A stretch of DNA of 64,000 nt from G963662675 sp963676845 (GTDB lineage: Bacteria; Bacteroidota; Bacteroidia; Bacteroidales; Prolixibacteraceae), in NCBI GenBank assembly GCA_963676845.2, contig CAXXKK010000030.1:1-64000 (forward strand). Direction: 5' to 3'. Position numbers and translations under genes: made by a program. The notes beneath the pieces were generated by a model that saw nothing but the letters and a program-made list of their open reading frames with translations, ran no database searches and was not told the origin of the DNA. Positions 36,602-47,001 of this stretch are shown here, one piece after another. Position 1 is the stretch's first letter, and each line of letters opens with the position of its first letter.

Positions 36602-37903
36602 TTAAAGTTTTTCAAGCCATTCAATCATTAAATTGGTTGCTTTTACCATTTTGCTGCAATGCTCTTTTAAAAATACTTCATCTATAGGCTTATCACTATC
36701 TTCTTCCATCGCAAATTTTAATACAGAATCCCCGTCAAAATCAACAAAGGCTAATCTGCTGGTTAGTTCATCAACCGGACGGCCAAATTCAGTTCCGGGA
36801 AGTATAGCGACTCCTGTTTCTTTTAGAAGATTTTCACATAGTTCGAATGATGTAAGTACACCGTTTTTTGCAAGTTTTTCGCGATAAAATTCAAAATTTG
36901 GGAATAAATAAAAACCACCTTGAGGAGCAGGTAATGTTACATGTTTTGCTCTCAATTTCGAATATACATATGTGCCCAGTGCTTTTAATATGCGTCGTGT
37001 GTGTTTTAGGTACAAATCAATTTCCGGATGATCTTTAAAAGCAGTAATAGAGGCATACTGAATAGGCGCACTTGTTGATGTGAATGTTTCGCTGGCAACA
37101 ATGGCCATGGCATCTTGTAACCATCTTAATTCTTTAGGAAAAGTAAAGGTTCCCAGTCGCCAGCCTCCGGCACCTGCCCATTTACTTAATCCACTGCTTA
37201 CAATCGTTCCTTCAGGATAATATTGAGCAATTGAAACATGTTCTCCTGAGAATTCTGTTAATCCATAAATTTCATCTGAAATTAAAATGATGTTGTATTT
37301 TCTGGCGACGTCAGCAAGCTTTTTAAGTCTTGTTTTTGGGTAGGTTGAACCTGTTGGATTTGACGGATAGTTGAGTATAACAACCCGTGGTCGGTCAGGG
37401 TCACTACGACAAATAAGATCCAGTTTTTCAGGAGTTAACCTCCAGTCGTTTTCTTCTTTTGTGGATACCCATGTTACATGTCGACCTGCAATTCTGGCTT
37501 GTGGTGAATAGGAAACCCAGCTTGGCGTTGGAATAATTAATTCCCCATAATACACAAGCTGAAGGATGAAAATCAATTCTTTTGATCCCGGTCCAATAAT
37601 GATATCGTCAGCTGTACATTTTATGCCTTGCCTTCTATAATTAAACTCAGCAATTGCTTGTCTAAGTTCTGGTAACCCTCGAACTGGAAGATATGCTTTT
37701 TGATGTGCGTTTTGACGTAAGGCTTCGGTAACAATCTCTGGCACAGGAAACGGCGATTGTCCCAGCCCTAACTTGTAAACTGTTTTACCTTGTTTTATTA
37801 GTTCATTACTTCGTTCATTTATAAGAAGTGTTGCTGATTGCGATAAGCCTCTTACATTCAGGTTAAGATTAATGAAATGATTGCTTTTTCGAACTCGTGG
37901 CAT
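36602..37903 (-). CDS. Class I/II PLP-dependent aminotransferase
   Basis: This is a fold-type I aminotransferase of 433 residues. Visible features are the substrate-aldimine region LNYPSNPTGSTYP, ILISDEIYGLTEF for the PLP ring contact, and the Schiff-base lysine in SSGLSKWAGAGGWRLG. Relatives are annotated as aspartate or aromatic aminotransferases, but specificity is not visible. The protein carries an N-terminal extension of about 20 residues compared with AspC. No operon partners. Confidence 0.85.
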   Translation of the reverse strand: MPRVRKSNHFINLNLNVRGLSQSATLLINERSNELIKQGKTVYKLGLGQSPFPVPEIVTEALRQNAHQKAYLPVRGLPELRQAIAEFNYRRQGIKCTADDIIIGPGSKELIFILQLVYYGELIIPTPSWVSYSPQARIAGRHVTWVSTKEENDWRLTPEKLDLICRSDPDRPRVVILNYPSNPTGSTYPKTRLKKLADVARKYNIILISDEIYGLTEFSGEHVSIAQYYPEGTIVSSGLSKWAGAGGWRLGTFTFPKELRWLQDAMAIVASETFTSTSAPIQYASITAFKDHPEIDLYLKHTRRILKALGTYVYSKLRAKHVTLPAPQGGFYLFPNFEFYREKLAKNGVLTSFELCENLLKETGVAILPGTEFGRPVDELTSRLAFVDFDGDSVLKFAMEEDSDKPIDEVFLKEHCSKMVKATNLMIEWLEKL

Positions 37904-38056
37904 AACAGTAATTTTTGAGAGTGAAATTCTTCTTCAAACTAAATTGTTATACCTTGTTTAAGGCGGAATAGTTTAACTTTTTAGGAATAAATAAGCCAGC
38001 ATAATTTGAGACGAAGCAATGTTATATCATGGAGTTAATGCGTAATAGTTTTAATT

Positions 38057-38551
38057 TTAGTTGTTTAACGCCACTTCTATTTCGCTTTTTGCATGATTTA
38101 ATAATTGCCTGGCTGTTGCAAAATAGGCTTGGGCTTCATCCATAAACATGGAGATGTTTTCGGGGAATTTTTGAGCAAAAATGGATTCTATGTTATAGAG
38201 TGTGTCATTAATTCTGCTTTGGGCAGAACTTAGTTTTTCCCGGGCTTTTATGATATGATCTTTGTCTGCTTGATTAGATGAGGAAACTGCATCTTTCAGT
38301 TTTTTTTCGGTTTTCTGGGTTGCTTCGTAAATCGTATGTAATTGATCCAGCTTATGAAAACAAGTTTGCTTAAGTTCTTCAATATTTTCTGTGTCAATAG
38401 AGAACGTGAAGACGGTTTCAAAATCTAAAGATAATTCTTCAACTTTTTCGACCCATTCAAGTGCGTTCTGAAGTTGATCTGAATTATTGCCTTCAGCCAG
38501 GCTAAATATGGGTAACAAAAGAATAAGTAAGGATAAGAGTTTCTTTTTCAT
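38057..38551 (-). CDS. Secreted helical protein, unknown function
   Basis: I recognise no family. From the ATG at 38551 it has 164 residues: a signal peptide (MKKKLLSLLILLLPIFSLAEG) and then long amphipathic helices rich in Glu, Lys and Gln, likely a coiled coil. The frame opens at a TTG (38578) but the signal peptide begins at the ATG. It follows the acyltransferase genes closely on the same strand (27 bases), so it may belong to that operon and act in the envelope. Confidence 0.6.
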   Translation of the reverse strand: MKKKLLSLLILLLPIFSLAEGNNSDQLQNALEWVEKVEELSLDFETVFTFSIDTENIEELKQTCFHKLDQLHTIYEATQKTEKKLKDAVSSSNQADKDHIIKAREKLSSAQSRINDTLYNIESIFAQKFPENISMFMDEAQAYFATARQLLNHAKSEIEVALNN

Positions 38552-38578
38552 AGATGCAAAATTTTTCAATTTATACAA

Positions 38579-39457
38579 TTATGCGGAAACTGGTTTTTTA
38601 TGCTTCCAACGTTTATGAGACCACAAGTAAAATTCGGGTTGTTCCCGGATATCCTCTTCAATTTTAGCAATATATCTTTTTAAAACTTCATCTTGTGGCA
38701 AATTTTTTGGATTTTCAGCTAAAAGAGAGAATGTAGTTTCATAATATCCACGTTTCACTTTTCGTGTGTGTTGGTATAAAATTGTTTGGTTTGTGTGTTT
38801 CGCAAGGCTTTCAGGCCCTGGGAAAAATCCGGCATCACGGTTCAGAAATGTTGTCCAGAAACGAGTATTCGATTTGGGGCGCTGATCAGCACAAAGCCAG
38901 GTAAAAGTTGGAGTATTTTGTTTTTGATAGTTAAGTATAGTTCGTAAAATCTTTTTAGTTGAAACCAACTCTCCTCCAAATCGGCTTCTGTTTTTGTTCA
39001 TATATGAATCAAAAGTGAGATTTCTGGCGGGGTTATATACCAATAATATTTTGTGATTGAAGTCGGTTGGCAGAATTGAATTCCATTCCCAGTTGTTGTA
39101 ATGCATCGTCAAAACAATAATACTTTCACCTTTTTCAAAATAGCTGTTTACAAGTTCCGGATTGGTAACATGCATTCTTTCCTGCAATTTGTTTGAAGAA
39201 ATTGATTTCAGCATAATTCCTTCAACAGTAAGATCACATAAATGTCGAAAATATTTTTTTGCAATTGATGAGATTTCCGCTTTACTCTTTTCAGGAAAAG
39301 CATGAGATAGATTGTCATAAACGACGTCTTTACGATATCCAATTATGTAGTAAATCAAGTAATAAAGAAAGTCAGATTTAAGATAGACAATCCATGTTGG
39401 CAACCATGATATTGCAGTCATGATTGAAGTGCCAATATGGGTAAAAACTTTCTTCAT
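38579..39457 (-). CDS. Lauroyl/lysophospholipid acyltransferase (LpxL/HtrB-like), second of pair
   Basis: This is a 292-residue inner-membrane acyltransferase of the LpxL/HtrB superfamily, which adds secondary acyl chains to lipid A or related lipids. The catalytic HX4E motif appears as MHYNNWEW near residue 118. The family features DQRPKSNTRFW and YLWSHKRWKHKKP follow. It is a tandem paralogue of the next gene upstream, separated by 9 bases. Two different acyl positions or lipids are a reasonable guess. Confidence 0.85.
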   Translation of the reverse strand: MKKVFTHIGTSIMTAISWLPTWIVYLKSDFLYYLIYYIIGYRKDVVYDNLSHAFPEKSKAEISSIAKKYFRHLCDLTVEGIMLKSISSNKLQERMHVTNPELVNSYFEKGESIIVLTMHYNNWEWNSILPTDFNHKILLVYNPARNLTFDSYMNKNRSRFGGELVSTKKILRTILNYQKQNTPTFTWLCADQRPKSNTRFWTTFLNRDAGFFPGPESLAKHTNQTILYQHTRKVKRGYYETTFSLLAENPKNLPQDEVLKRYIAKIEEDIREQPEFYLWSHKRWKHKKPVSA

Positions 39458-39466
39458 TATTCGAAT

Positions 39467-40366
39467 TTAATTTCTGGGTGTTAGTTCTGCATTTGCCGGA
39501 CGTTTATGTTTCCAGCGACGATGAGACCATAACCAGTATTCGGGTGCTTCCAGAATTGCTTTTTCAACAACATCAGTGTATTTTAACAGTATTTCGTTGT
39601 CAGATAATTTTGAAGGCTCCGGAATCAATTCACTTAACGTTACCTCGTAATAACCTCTTTTCAATTTTCGGGTGTGATGGAAGAAGATAGGGTGGTTCGT
39701 TTTTCGGGCAATCTTTGCAGGACCTGAAAAGAATGAAGTTTCCTGGTTTAAAAAGATCGTCCAGAAGTGTGACGTTTGAAAAGCAGCTTGATCTGCAGCT
39801 AGCCATAAAAGTGATGGGTATTCATTTTTATCAAACTGAAGAGCTGTTCGAGCCGATAAGTTAACAGGAACCGATTGACCTCCAAAACGTTCTCGCATAT
39901 TCAAAATAAAACGTTCCATTTCAATGTTATTCCGAACTGGATTGTAAATCATGATAAGCTTGTGTTTGGCATATCGTTCAACACTGGAGCTCCATTCCCA
40001 ATTGTTGTAGTGCATTCCCCAAAGGATAATACTTTCACCCTTTTCTGCATATTCGTTCATCTTGTCCAGACCTTTAAAAGTGAGTCTTTTGTCTAGTTGC
40101 TTCTCGCTTATGCTATGAAGTTTCACTGACTCCAGCATTAGGTCGCAAAAATGATGATAGAATCTCTTTGCAATTCGGTCAACTTCTTTTTCGCTTTTTT
40201 CTGGGAATGAGTTCCTTAAATTTGAATAAACTACCTTCTTTCGATAACCAATAAAGTAAAAAATTACGATATAGAAGAAGTCCGAAATTCCGTATATAAT
40301 CCAAAAAGGTAAGTGTGAAAAGCCTTTTAATAATGAAACGGTAAATTGTTTTAGTATTCTGGACAT
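39467..40366 (-). CDS. Lauroyl/lysophospholipid acyltransferase (LpxL/HtrB-like), first of pair
   Basis: This is a 299-residue paralogue with the same layout: an N-terminal membrane helix, the motif MHYNNWEWSSSV, an interior block DQAAFQTSHFW and the C-terminal YWLWSHRRWKHKRP. It is the first gene of a minus-strand group with the second acyltransferase and the small secreted protein. The extreme C terminus is longer (ANAELTPRN). Which acyl group each copy adds is not visible. Confidence 0.85.
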   Translation of the reverse strand: MSRILKQFTVSLLKGFSHLPFWIIYGISDFFYIVIFYFIGYRKKVVYSNLRNSFPEKSEKEVDRIAKRFYHHFCDLMLESVKLHSISEKQLDKRLTFKGLDKMNEYAEKGESIILWGMHYNNWEWSSSVERYAKHKLIMIYNPVRNNIEMERFILNMRERFGGQSVPVNLSARTALQFDKNEYPSLLWLAADQAAFQTSHFWTIFLNQETSFFSGPAKIARKTNHPIFFHHTRKLKRGYYEVTLSELIPEPSKLSDNEILLKYTDVVEKAILEAPEYWLWSHRRWKHKRPANAELTPRN

Positions 40367-40477
40367 AGCTTGATTTTGTTGGCAACAAATTTAGAATTTT
40401 TTAAGAAGAGGGTAACTTTTAAATTGCATTAAAACATAATCTTGTAGATCATTTTTAGGTCAATTAAATTTATTCAT

Positions 40478-41242
40478 ATGAAATCCCGATTAGTTATTTT
40501 GTTGTTACTGATAAGTTTTACGGCTTCAGCCCAGGTTCATTTTATTGCTCATAGAGGGGCTTCTTTTGATGCTCCGGAAAATACAGTTGCATCTGCAGAA
40601 CTTGCATGGGAAAAAGGAGCTGATGCTGTTGAAATAGATATTTATTTGTCAAAAGATAACCGTGTTATTGTAACTCATGATGAGAATACGATTCGAACTA
40701 CAGGTGAATCTCATATTATTAGCGAAACAAACTCCGATGTGTTACGCCATTTAGATAATGGAAGCTGGAAAGACAGTAAATATGCAGGGGAAAAACTTCC
40801 GTTTGTTGAAGAAATAATTGAGACTGTGCCCAATGAAAAAACACTTGTTGTGGAAGTAAAATGTGGCAGTGAGGTGTTGCCTGCCTTGAAAGACGCAATT
40901 GATCAAAGTGGAAAAATCAGTCAAATCGTTTTTATTGGTTTTGGATGGCAAACTATATTGGATACAAAACAGATGTTTCCTGATAATGCATGCTATTGGC
41001 TGGCATCTACTAAAAATGAATTGAAAGCTAAAATTGATCTGCCTGAAATGGCAAATCTGGATGGAATTAATCTTTATTCCACATCGGTGGATGCTGAAAT
41101 TATGGAAATGGCAAAATCAAAAGGCCTTGATGTGTTGGTTTGGACAGTTGATGATCCCGAAGAAGCAAAACGTGTCGCAAATTTAGGAGTGAGCGGAATT
41201 ACGACTAATCGTCCCCAGTGGCTTAAAGAGCAGATGAATTAA
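40478..41242 (+). CDS. Glycerophosphodiester phosphodiesterase, secreted
   Basis: This is a 254-residue enzyme that splits glycerophosphodiesters to glycerol-3-phosphate and an alcohol. A signal peptide (residues 1-18, ending TASAQ) puts it in the periplasm. GDPD motifs are complete: IAHRGASFDAPENT with the catalytic His and metal site, AVEIDIYLSKD, and VTHDENTIRTTG. The C terminus GVSGITTNRPQWL is typical. Its divergent promoter region also serves the acyltransferases, so a shared role in lipid turnover is possible. Confidence 0.92.
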   Translation: MKSRLVILLLLISFTASAQVHFIAHRGASFDAPENTVASAELAWEKGADAVEIDIYLSKDNRVIVTHDENTIRTTGESHIISETNSDVLRHLDNGSWKDSKYAGEKLPFVEEIIETVPNEKTLVVEVKCGSEVLPALKDAIDQSGKISQIVFIGFGWQTILDTKQMFPDNACYWLASTKNELKAKIDLPEMANLDGINLYSTSVDAEIMEMAKSKGLDVLVWTVDDPEEAKRVANLGVSGITTNRPQWLKEQMN

Positions 41243-41275
41243 TCTGATTCTTTCAATTTTCCAGACTACAAGAAT

Positions 41276-42142
41276 CTATAACGGACGGGCAATCATAATC
41301 CCGGTGTATGAATTCTTGTTCATTAGAAAGTCAACAAGAGGGACATCTGATATGGTTATTTCATCAACCAGTGTCGACGCGTTAAGTAGATGAATCCGAC
41401 CGTCTTTTTTTACAAGAATCCCAACATGGGCAATGTCTAATCCTGCAATTGATGTTGTTATTCCAACAATATCACCTTCACGGAGGTCAGTTTCATTGGC
41501 CTCAACATCTTCCTTTTTTAAATAGAACATTCCCCGATTTGAAAGATCATCTTCTTGTTGAGCAATCAGTGAAACAAGATCCGGGTTTTCTCTTAAGACA
41601 GGATAACTATCTGGGTGTGTTGACATGAAATTAATTTCTTTTTCATAAAGTGAACCAAAGGCTGATGCAGGGTTCTCAGCCAAACCTTTTTGGCAGTTAT
41701 CGTAAATCCAGTCGCTAAAATAATGAAGGCGGGAAGTGTAGCCATTTCTTATGCCGTTTCTATAACGTATCTTTTCCATTTCGTTTGCAAAATCCTCAAA
41801 GTTTGTTTTTCCTGATTTTATGGTTTTGGCCATTGCCAGGCAATATTCCGCAAAAGTGGTACAATCTTGTCCTTTTAAATTGATAACCAGATCTTCTTTT
41901 TCCCCGTTTTCGAGAGTTGAGGCAACATACGGAGTTCCAATCATGCTTTCCCCAATTTTCACAACAAGGACTGCTGTCGGTAATTTTTTTTGAGATTCAA
42001 ATTGATTGATAATGCGCTCAAAAATTAAAGAATCTTCCTGTGTTGATAGGATTTTTCGTTCGGTATTATTCTGGCTTGTACATGAAAAACTTAAAAAAGT
42101 AAGCAGAAAAATTGCAGAAAATATATTTTTTAGAAATCTCAT
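41276..42142 (-). CDS. DUF1460 lipoprotein, amidase-like (NlpC/P60 superfamily)
   Basis: This is a 288-residue lipoprotein (lipobox around FLSFSC). The DUF1460 signature GQDCTTFAEYCLAMAKTI holds the probable catalytic Cys, and DIAHVGILVKKDGRIHLLNAST the His. Structural members of this family resemble N-acetylmuramoyl-L-alanine amidases that act on peptidoglycan fragments. It stands alone, convergent with the phosphodiesterase. Confidence 0.85.
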   Translation of the reverse strand: MRFLKNIFSAIFLLTFLSFSCTSQNNTERKILSTQEDSLIFERIINQFESQKKLPTAVLVVKIGESMIGTPYVASTLENGEKEDLVINLKGQDCTTFAEYCLAMAKTIKSGKTNFEDFANEMEKIRYRNGIRNGYTSRLHYFSDWIYDNCQKGLAENPASAFGSLYEKEINFMSTHPDSYPVLRENPDLVSLIAQQEDDLSNRGMFYLKKEDVEANETDLREGDIVGITTSIAGLDIAHVGILVKKDGRIHLLNASTLVDEITISDVPLVDFLMNKNSYTGIMIARPL

Positions 42143-42328
42143 TCGTATTGTTTTTTCAAGTGTTTGAGATGAAATTATTTGCTGAAATTACAAATATTTT
42201 TGTTTGAAGGTAGGGGAATGGGAGATTTATGCGGTTAGTGCATGAAAAACAAAATAGAATTCCTTAACTTTTTGATGTTTTGAAAGTTGCAATAAGCAGG
42301 AATTGAAAAGAAATAAAACGTTTTAAAA

Positions 42329-42817
42329 TTGACAGCGCAGGAATTTAAACAATTGTTTGATCGCTACTTTGACTCACTCAGGAGCTACATCTATTACCGG
42401 TCGGGCGATCGGGAGTTGGCGACCGATATAGCTCAGGATGTGTTTATGCGTTTTTGGGAAAAGCAGTTTGATTTTAATCCCAAAGAAAATGTTGGATTGT
42501 TGTACAAGATGGCTTCCGATCTTTTTGTTTCCCGTTACCGAAAACAGATGGTTGAATTGAATTACAGAAAAGGGTTAGCATTTGATTGGGAGGTTGACTC
42601 ACCTGAAGAACAGGTTCAGTATAATGAATTAAAAGAAACATACGAAAAAGCTTTAGCCGATCTTTCGGAAAAACAACGAGTGGTTTTCTTAATGAGTAGA
42701 ATTGAAGGGTTGAAATACCAGGAGATTGCAGAAAGACTGGAGATAAGTGTGAAAGCAGTGGAAAAGAGAATGAAATATGCACTTGCGGCATTAAAAACGA
42801 GCCTAAAAGTATCATGA
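42329..42817 (+). CDS. ECF-type RNA polymerase sigma factor
   Basis: This is a 162-residue sigma-70 family factor of the extracytoplasmic type. Region 2 (YIYYRSGDRELATDIAQDVFMRFWEKQ, quoted in part: DIAQDVFMRFWEKQ) and region 4 (LSEKQRVVFLMSRIEGLKYQEIAERL, in part: GLKYQEIAERLEISVKAVEK) are complete. The start is TTG at 42329, as no ATG lies early enough. It overlaps the FecR-like gene by 4 bases. The order sigma, anti-sigma, TonB receptor is the classic surface-signalling cassette of Bacteroidetes. Confidence 0.92.
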   Translation: MTAQEFKQLFDRYFDSLRSYIYYRSGDRELATDIAQDVFMRFWEKQFDFNPKENVGLLYKMASDLFVSRYRKQMVELNYRKGLAFDWEVDSPEEQVQYNELKETYEKALADLSEKQRVVFLMSRIEGLKYQEIAERLEISVKAVEKRMKYALAALKTSLKVS

Positions 42818-43683
42818 AAAAGGAAGACAAAAATAGAGACATACAGAATAACTGGTCAGATTTTGAGAAACTGAACAGTAAGCTGGAAATTTCATGGGAT
42901 GAGTCAAAAGAGGATATTTGGGCAAAAATGGCTCAAAAAAAGGAGACACCAAAAGCAGAGGTTAAAACGATACATTTCTGGCAACAGCCGGTTTTTCGTT
43001 ACGCCGTAGCAGCAGTTTTGGTCTTATTTGTCGCTGTTGGAGCAATTGCCCGTTTTTATTCTTCAACTTACGAAACACGACATGGAGAACATTTGGTTGT
43101 AAGCTTACCTGATGGTTCTTCGGTAACTTTAAATGCAGAATCATCAGTTGTTTTTCATCCTTATTGGTGGAGTTTTTCACGCTCACTCGAATTTGAAGGC
43201 GAAGGATTTTTTGAAGTTGAAAAAGGCAGCAACTTTTCGGTTTCTTCATCTAATGGAACGACAACCGTAATGGGAACCAGCTTTAATATTTTTGCCCGAG
43301 ATGAAGACTATCGTGTAGCATGCGTTGCCGGAAAAGTAAAAGTTGAAGACGCCGAAGGAGCTAACGAGGTATTTTTAACTCCTAATGAAAAAGCAGAATT
43401 AAAAGATGGTCAGCTTCTTAAGTCTGAAATAAATACTGATAATGAAATAGCCTGGATAAATAATAAATTTGTTTTTAGCAGCACTCCAATTCGGGAAGTG
43501 TTTGATGAAATAGAAAGACAATATGGGGTAGTGATTAAGTCTGACGAATCGTTAGACAAAGAATTTGGGGGCGGCTTTTCCCGTGAAGACTCATTGGAAG
43601 ATGTTTTGGATAGAGTTTGTTCCTCATTTAGTCTTAAATTTACGGAAGAAAGCACAGGCGTGTTTTACATTACAGAGCAATAA
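42814..43683 (+). CDS. FecR-type anti-sigma factor
   Basis: This is a 289-residue inner-membrane regulator. An N-terminal cytoplasmic part (about 1-55) should hold the sigma factor, one helix (about 66-84) crosses the membrane, and the periplasmic FecR domain follows (LVVSLPDGSSVTLNAESSVVF, MGTSFNIFARDEDYRVACV). The C-terminal DUF4974-like segment is seen at FVFSSTPIREVFDEIERQYG. It would release the sigma factor when the receptor encoded next binds its ligand. Confidence 0.92.
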   Translation: MKKEDKNRDIQNNWSDFEKLNSKLEISWDESKEDIWAKMAQKKETPKAEVKTIHFWQQPVFRYAVAAVLVLFVAVGAIARFYSSTYETRHGEHLVVSLPDGSSVTLNAESSVVFHPYWWSFSRSLEFEGEGFFEVEKGSNFSVSSSNGTTTVMGTSFNIFARDEDYRVACVAGKVKVEDAEGANEVFLTPNEKAELKDGQLLKSEINTDNEIAWINNKFVFSSTPIREVFDEIERQYGVVIKSDESLDKEFGGGFSREDSLEDVLDRVCSSFSLKFTEESTGVFYITEQ

Positions 43684-43693
43684 ATAGCAACGT

Positions 43694-46224
43694 TTGAGAA
43701 GATATATTTTCATACTGGTTTTTTTGATATCAAGCTTTTGGAGTTTTTCCCAGGAGCTTGAACTCGTTTATGTTGAACGACCATTAAATGAGGTTTTGAT
43801 AGAGCTTCGGGATCAGTATGATGTGCAGTTGGCATTTGATGACAGAGGGCTGTCGCAATATTCGATAACCGTTAATCAACATTTTTCATCCATGGAAGAT
43901 GTTTTTGATTTCTTATTGACGGGTATTCCGTATTCGTATCGAAAAAGTGGAGATGTTTTTGTGATATTTCCCCGGATTGAAGAAGAAAAACCTGAGCCCA
44001 TTGTCCTAAAATCATATCGCCTGTCCGGGCAAATATCTGATGCGGAAACGCAGGAAAGTTTGCCTTATGCGAAGGTTCTTATCAACGGTCATGGACAGAT
44101 AAGTGATCAAAAAGGGAACTTTTCGTATGTGTCAAATTCCGATTCGTTGTTTCATGTTCAGGTTTCCTATTTGGGGTACTACATGCTCGACACTTTGGTG
44201 AATTCTGGAGTAAATCAGGAATTTCACCTATTTCCTTCTTTATTTAAAATTCAGGAGGTTGAGGTTTCCGGAAAGGAATTAGTGAAAAATTTACAGGTAG
44301 GAAGTACAGCCGGAGAACTTCGTTTAAACCATAAAATTGCAGGTTATCTGCCGGGGAATGGAGATAATTCTGTATTCAATTTATTACGCTTGCAGCCCGG
44401 TATTTTAGCTGCAGGGGAACAATCCAACGACTTGATGATTTGGGGAAGCTACGAAGGACAAAGCCAGGTTCTTTTTGATGGTTTTACGCTTTTCGGAATG
44501 AAGAATTTTAATGATAACATTAGTGCTGTAAATCCTTTCTTGGCTAAAGACATTCAGGTGATGAAGGGCGGGTATCGAGCTGAATATGGTGAACGGGTAG
44601 GGGGAGTTGTCAATATAACCAGTATTGATGGAAGCCCAGAGGATGTGCATGTGAAAATGAATATCAACAACATGACTATGAATGGTTTGGTAAGCATTCC
44701 CGTAACGGATAAGTCTGCTGTCTTGCTGGCACTTCGTCAAACTTACTATGAGCTTTATGATCCGGAGCAAATTGCCGTTAATACAAAAGGAAGAGCAGGG
44801 AATATGGTTGATCGAAATTTATTCCCGGATTACAATTTTAGGGATTTAAATTTGAGGTATTCCGGTGAATCGAAGCAGGGCGATTCATACAGTATTTGCT
44901 TTTTAACGGGAAGTGACAGTTTTTCTTATTCACTGGAATATGGATCTCAACAAGCAAATCGGCTTTTCGAGGAAAAGGAGAATAACAACCAAAACGGATT
45001 CTCGGCACGTTATAACAAAGGTTGGAAAAATGGCGGGCGTTCCGAGTTTACCCTGGCTTATTCCGACTTGCAAAACGAAACAAGCAGGATTAATCTTTAT
45101 GGGGGCAGAACTTCTTCAGGGAATGGACAAGGCTCGGGATCGGGGGATTCCGGTGGCTCAACTCAGCCAGATATAAATGAGTTTAAAAGAAACACGATTG
45201 CCGAAGTCAAGTTGAATCTACAAAATCATTTGTCTGTTTCTGATTCTCATAAACTGGGATTTGGTTTTAGCTATATCTATAATCAAACATTATTAAGGGC
45301 GGATACTTTCGATATTCAATTGTTCGATAATCAATCTCATGCAGGCAGAGTTGGAGCCTATGTTGAAGACCATTTTTCTCCTGTTGAACAATTGGAACTG
45401 GTTGCTGGCCTTCGGACTGATTATCCTGTGAATGTAGAAAAAACATACCTTCAACCCCGGTTTTCCGGAACAATTAATTTGAATGACAATTTTAAATTGA
45501 ATGGAGCCTGGGACTTTATAATCAATATATTGCTCACAGCACAACGGTTGATAAACTGGGAAATTATCGTTATGCATGGATGGTTTCTGATGATGAAGGA
45601 GCTCCGGTTTTATCATCCAGACATGTGGTAGGAGGAATTACTTTCAATAAAGGAAATACATCCGTTAGTGCCGAGTTTTTTGATAAAAAAACAGATGGTT
45701 TAACCCGTACTGTAGAAGTTCAGAACTCTTCAAATTCCTTCGAGGGAAAAAGTAAATCCAGGGGAATCGACATTTTCGTTAAACAGGATTTTCGGGCGCA
45801 TTCATTTTGGGTGGCATATACTTTAAGTCAAACACTTGAGCATTTCTCGTATTTTGATACTGATGAATACCAGCGGGCTTTACATGACCAGCGTCACGAG
45901 TTAAAGCTGGCTGCTTTGTTTCAGTTTAATCCGTTTTATTTTTCGGCCAATTATGTGTTTGGTTCGGGATTTCCTGATCCATTCATCGATGATGAAAATG
46001 ATTTTGAAAGAGATTATCATCGTTTGGATATATCAGCTGTTTATCGGTTTAATATGAGGAAAATGGATCTTGAGGCTGGGATATCAATACTTAATGTTCT
46101 GAACTATGAGAATATCAAGTACGATAACTTTATTCATGTTCCCGATGATGATAATTCTACCCTTAGTTTTCATGCTGAGGCTGTTCCTTTTACTCCTGCT
46201 ATGTACTTGAATATTTCTTTTTAA
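43694..46224 (+). CDS. STN-domain TonB-dependent outer membrane receptor (one frame break)
   Basis: This outer-membrane receptor of about 840 residues has, in order, a signal peptide, an STN signalling domain (about 25-95), a carboxypeptidase-regulatory domain (LSGQISDAETQESLPYAKVL), a plug (VFNLLRLQPGILAAGEQSND) and a beta barrel. A break in the G run at 45510-45512 divides the barrel; adding one G gives GAWGLYNQYIAHSTTVDK. The start is TTG at 43694, 11 bases after FecR. No SusD partner follows, so it is not a standard polysaccharide-uptake pair; an iron complex or another small ligand is possible. Confidence 0.88.
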
Positions 46225-46375
46225 GAAAGAATTTTCCCTTGTAAGTTTTTGTTGATCAGTGTTTAGTATGGATATTCTTCTGCTTTTTTATTTTTTCATG
46301 TTTAAGGTAGGGTGTTTCCTTTTGTATTCGGTTAGCAGGTGTAAAAGATATGAAAACATCATAAATTAAAATGTC

Positions 46376-46912
46376 ATGAAAAATTTAATTAAAACATTAT
46401 TCGTAGTAGCAGTATTAGTTGGTATTTCTGTTTCAACAAATGCACAAACAGTTGATGAACCTATTCAGACACAGCAGCAATTGAGAGATGGTTCCGGACT
46501 TGGAGTGCAGGCAGGTGTTGACAATGAGTTCCGCACAGCTTTAATGTCAACATTTTCAGAAGAACAAATGGAAATTCTTCAGAATACAGAAATGACCCGT
46601 GAGGAAAGACAAGAGGCATTACATGCTACATTTACTGAAGAACAACTTGCTTTGTTGGAAACACAACAGCAATTCCGTTCAGAGAACATGAATCAAAATG
46701 GAATGGGATTGGGTGAAGGAGAAATGAACCAAGTGAGAACTCGTGCAAAAATGCAAAGTGAAGGTAGCGCCGCAGAAGAGGCAGCTCAGGTAAAACAACA
46801 AATGAGAAAGAATATGGGAGGAAATGCAGCTGATGGTGAAATTCAGGAGCAAATACAACAACATGCCGGAGACGCATACAGTAATGGCTACAGAAAAGGT
46901 GGGAATAATTAA
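46376..46912 (+). CDS. Secreted Gln/Glu-rich protein, LTXXQ-like
   Basis: This is a 178-residue exported protein with a signal peptide (residues 1-24, STNAQ). Two similar segments, FSEEQMEILQNTEMTREER and FTEEQLALLETQQQF, recall the helical LTXXQ pattern of Spy/CpxP periplasmic chaperones. The rest is low-complexity, rich in Gln, Glu and Met. It follows the TonB receptor by 151 bases and ends at a terminator. Function unknown; a periplasmic stress role would fit the ECF context. Confidence 0.65.
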   Translation: MKNLIKTLFVVAVLVGISVSTNAQTVDEPIQTQQQLRDGSGLGVQAGVDNEFRTALMSTFSEEQMEILQNTEMTREERQEALHATFTEEQLALLETQQQFRSENMNQNGMGLGEGEMNQVRTRAKMQSEGSAAEEAAQVKQQMRKNMGGNAADGEIQEQIQQHAGDAYSNGYRKGGNN

Positions 46913-46927
46913 AAAATGATAGCTAGG

Positions 46928-46962
46928 AAAGTTCGCAGGTTTGCAGATCTGTGAACTTTTTT
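46928..46962 (+). terminator. Rho-independent terminator after the Gln/Glu-rich gene
   Basis: AAAGTTCGCAG pairs with CTGTGAACTTT with one mismatch, followed by a T run. Confidence 0.75.
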
Positions 46963-47001
46963 CATTTCAATAACGATTGTTAAACATTAAATTGAAAAAA
47001 A

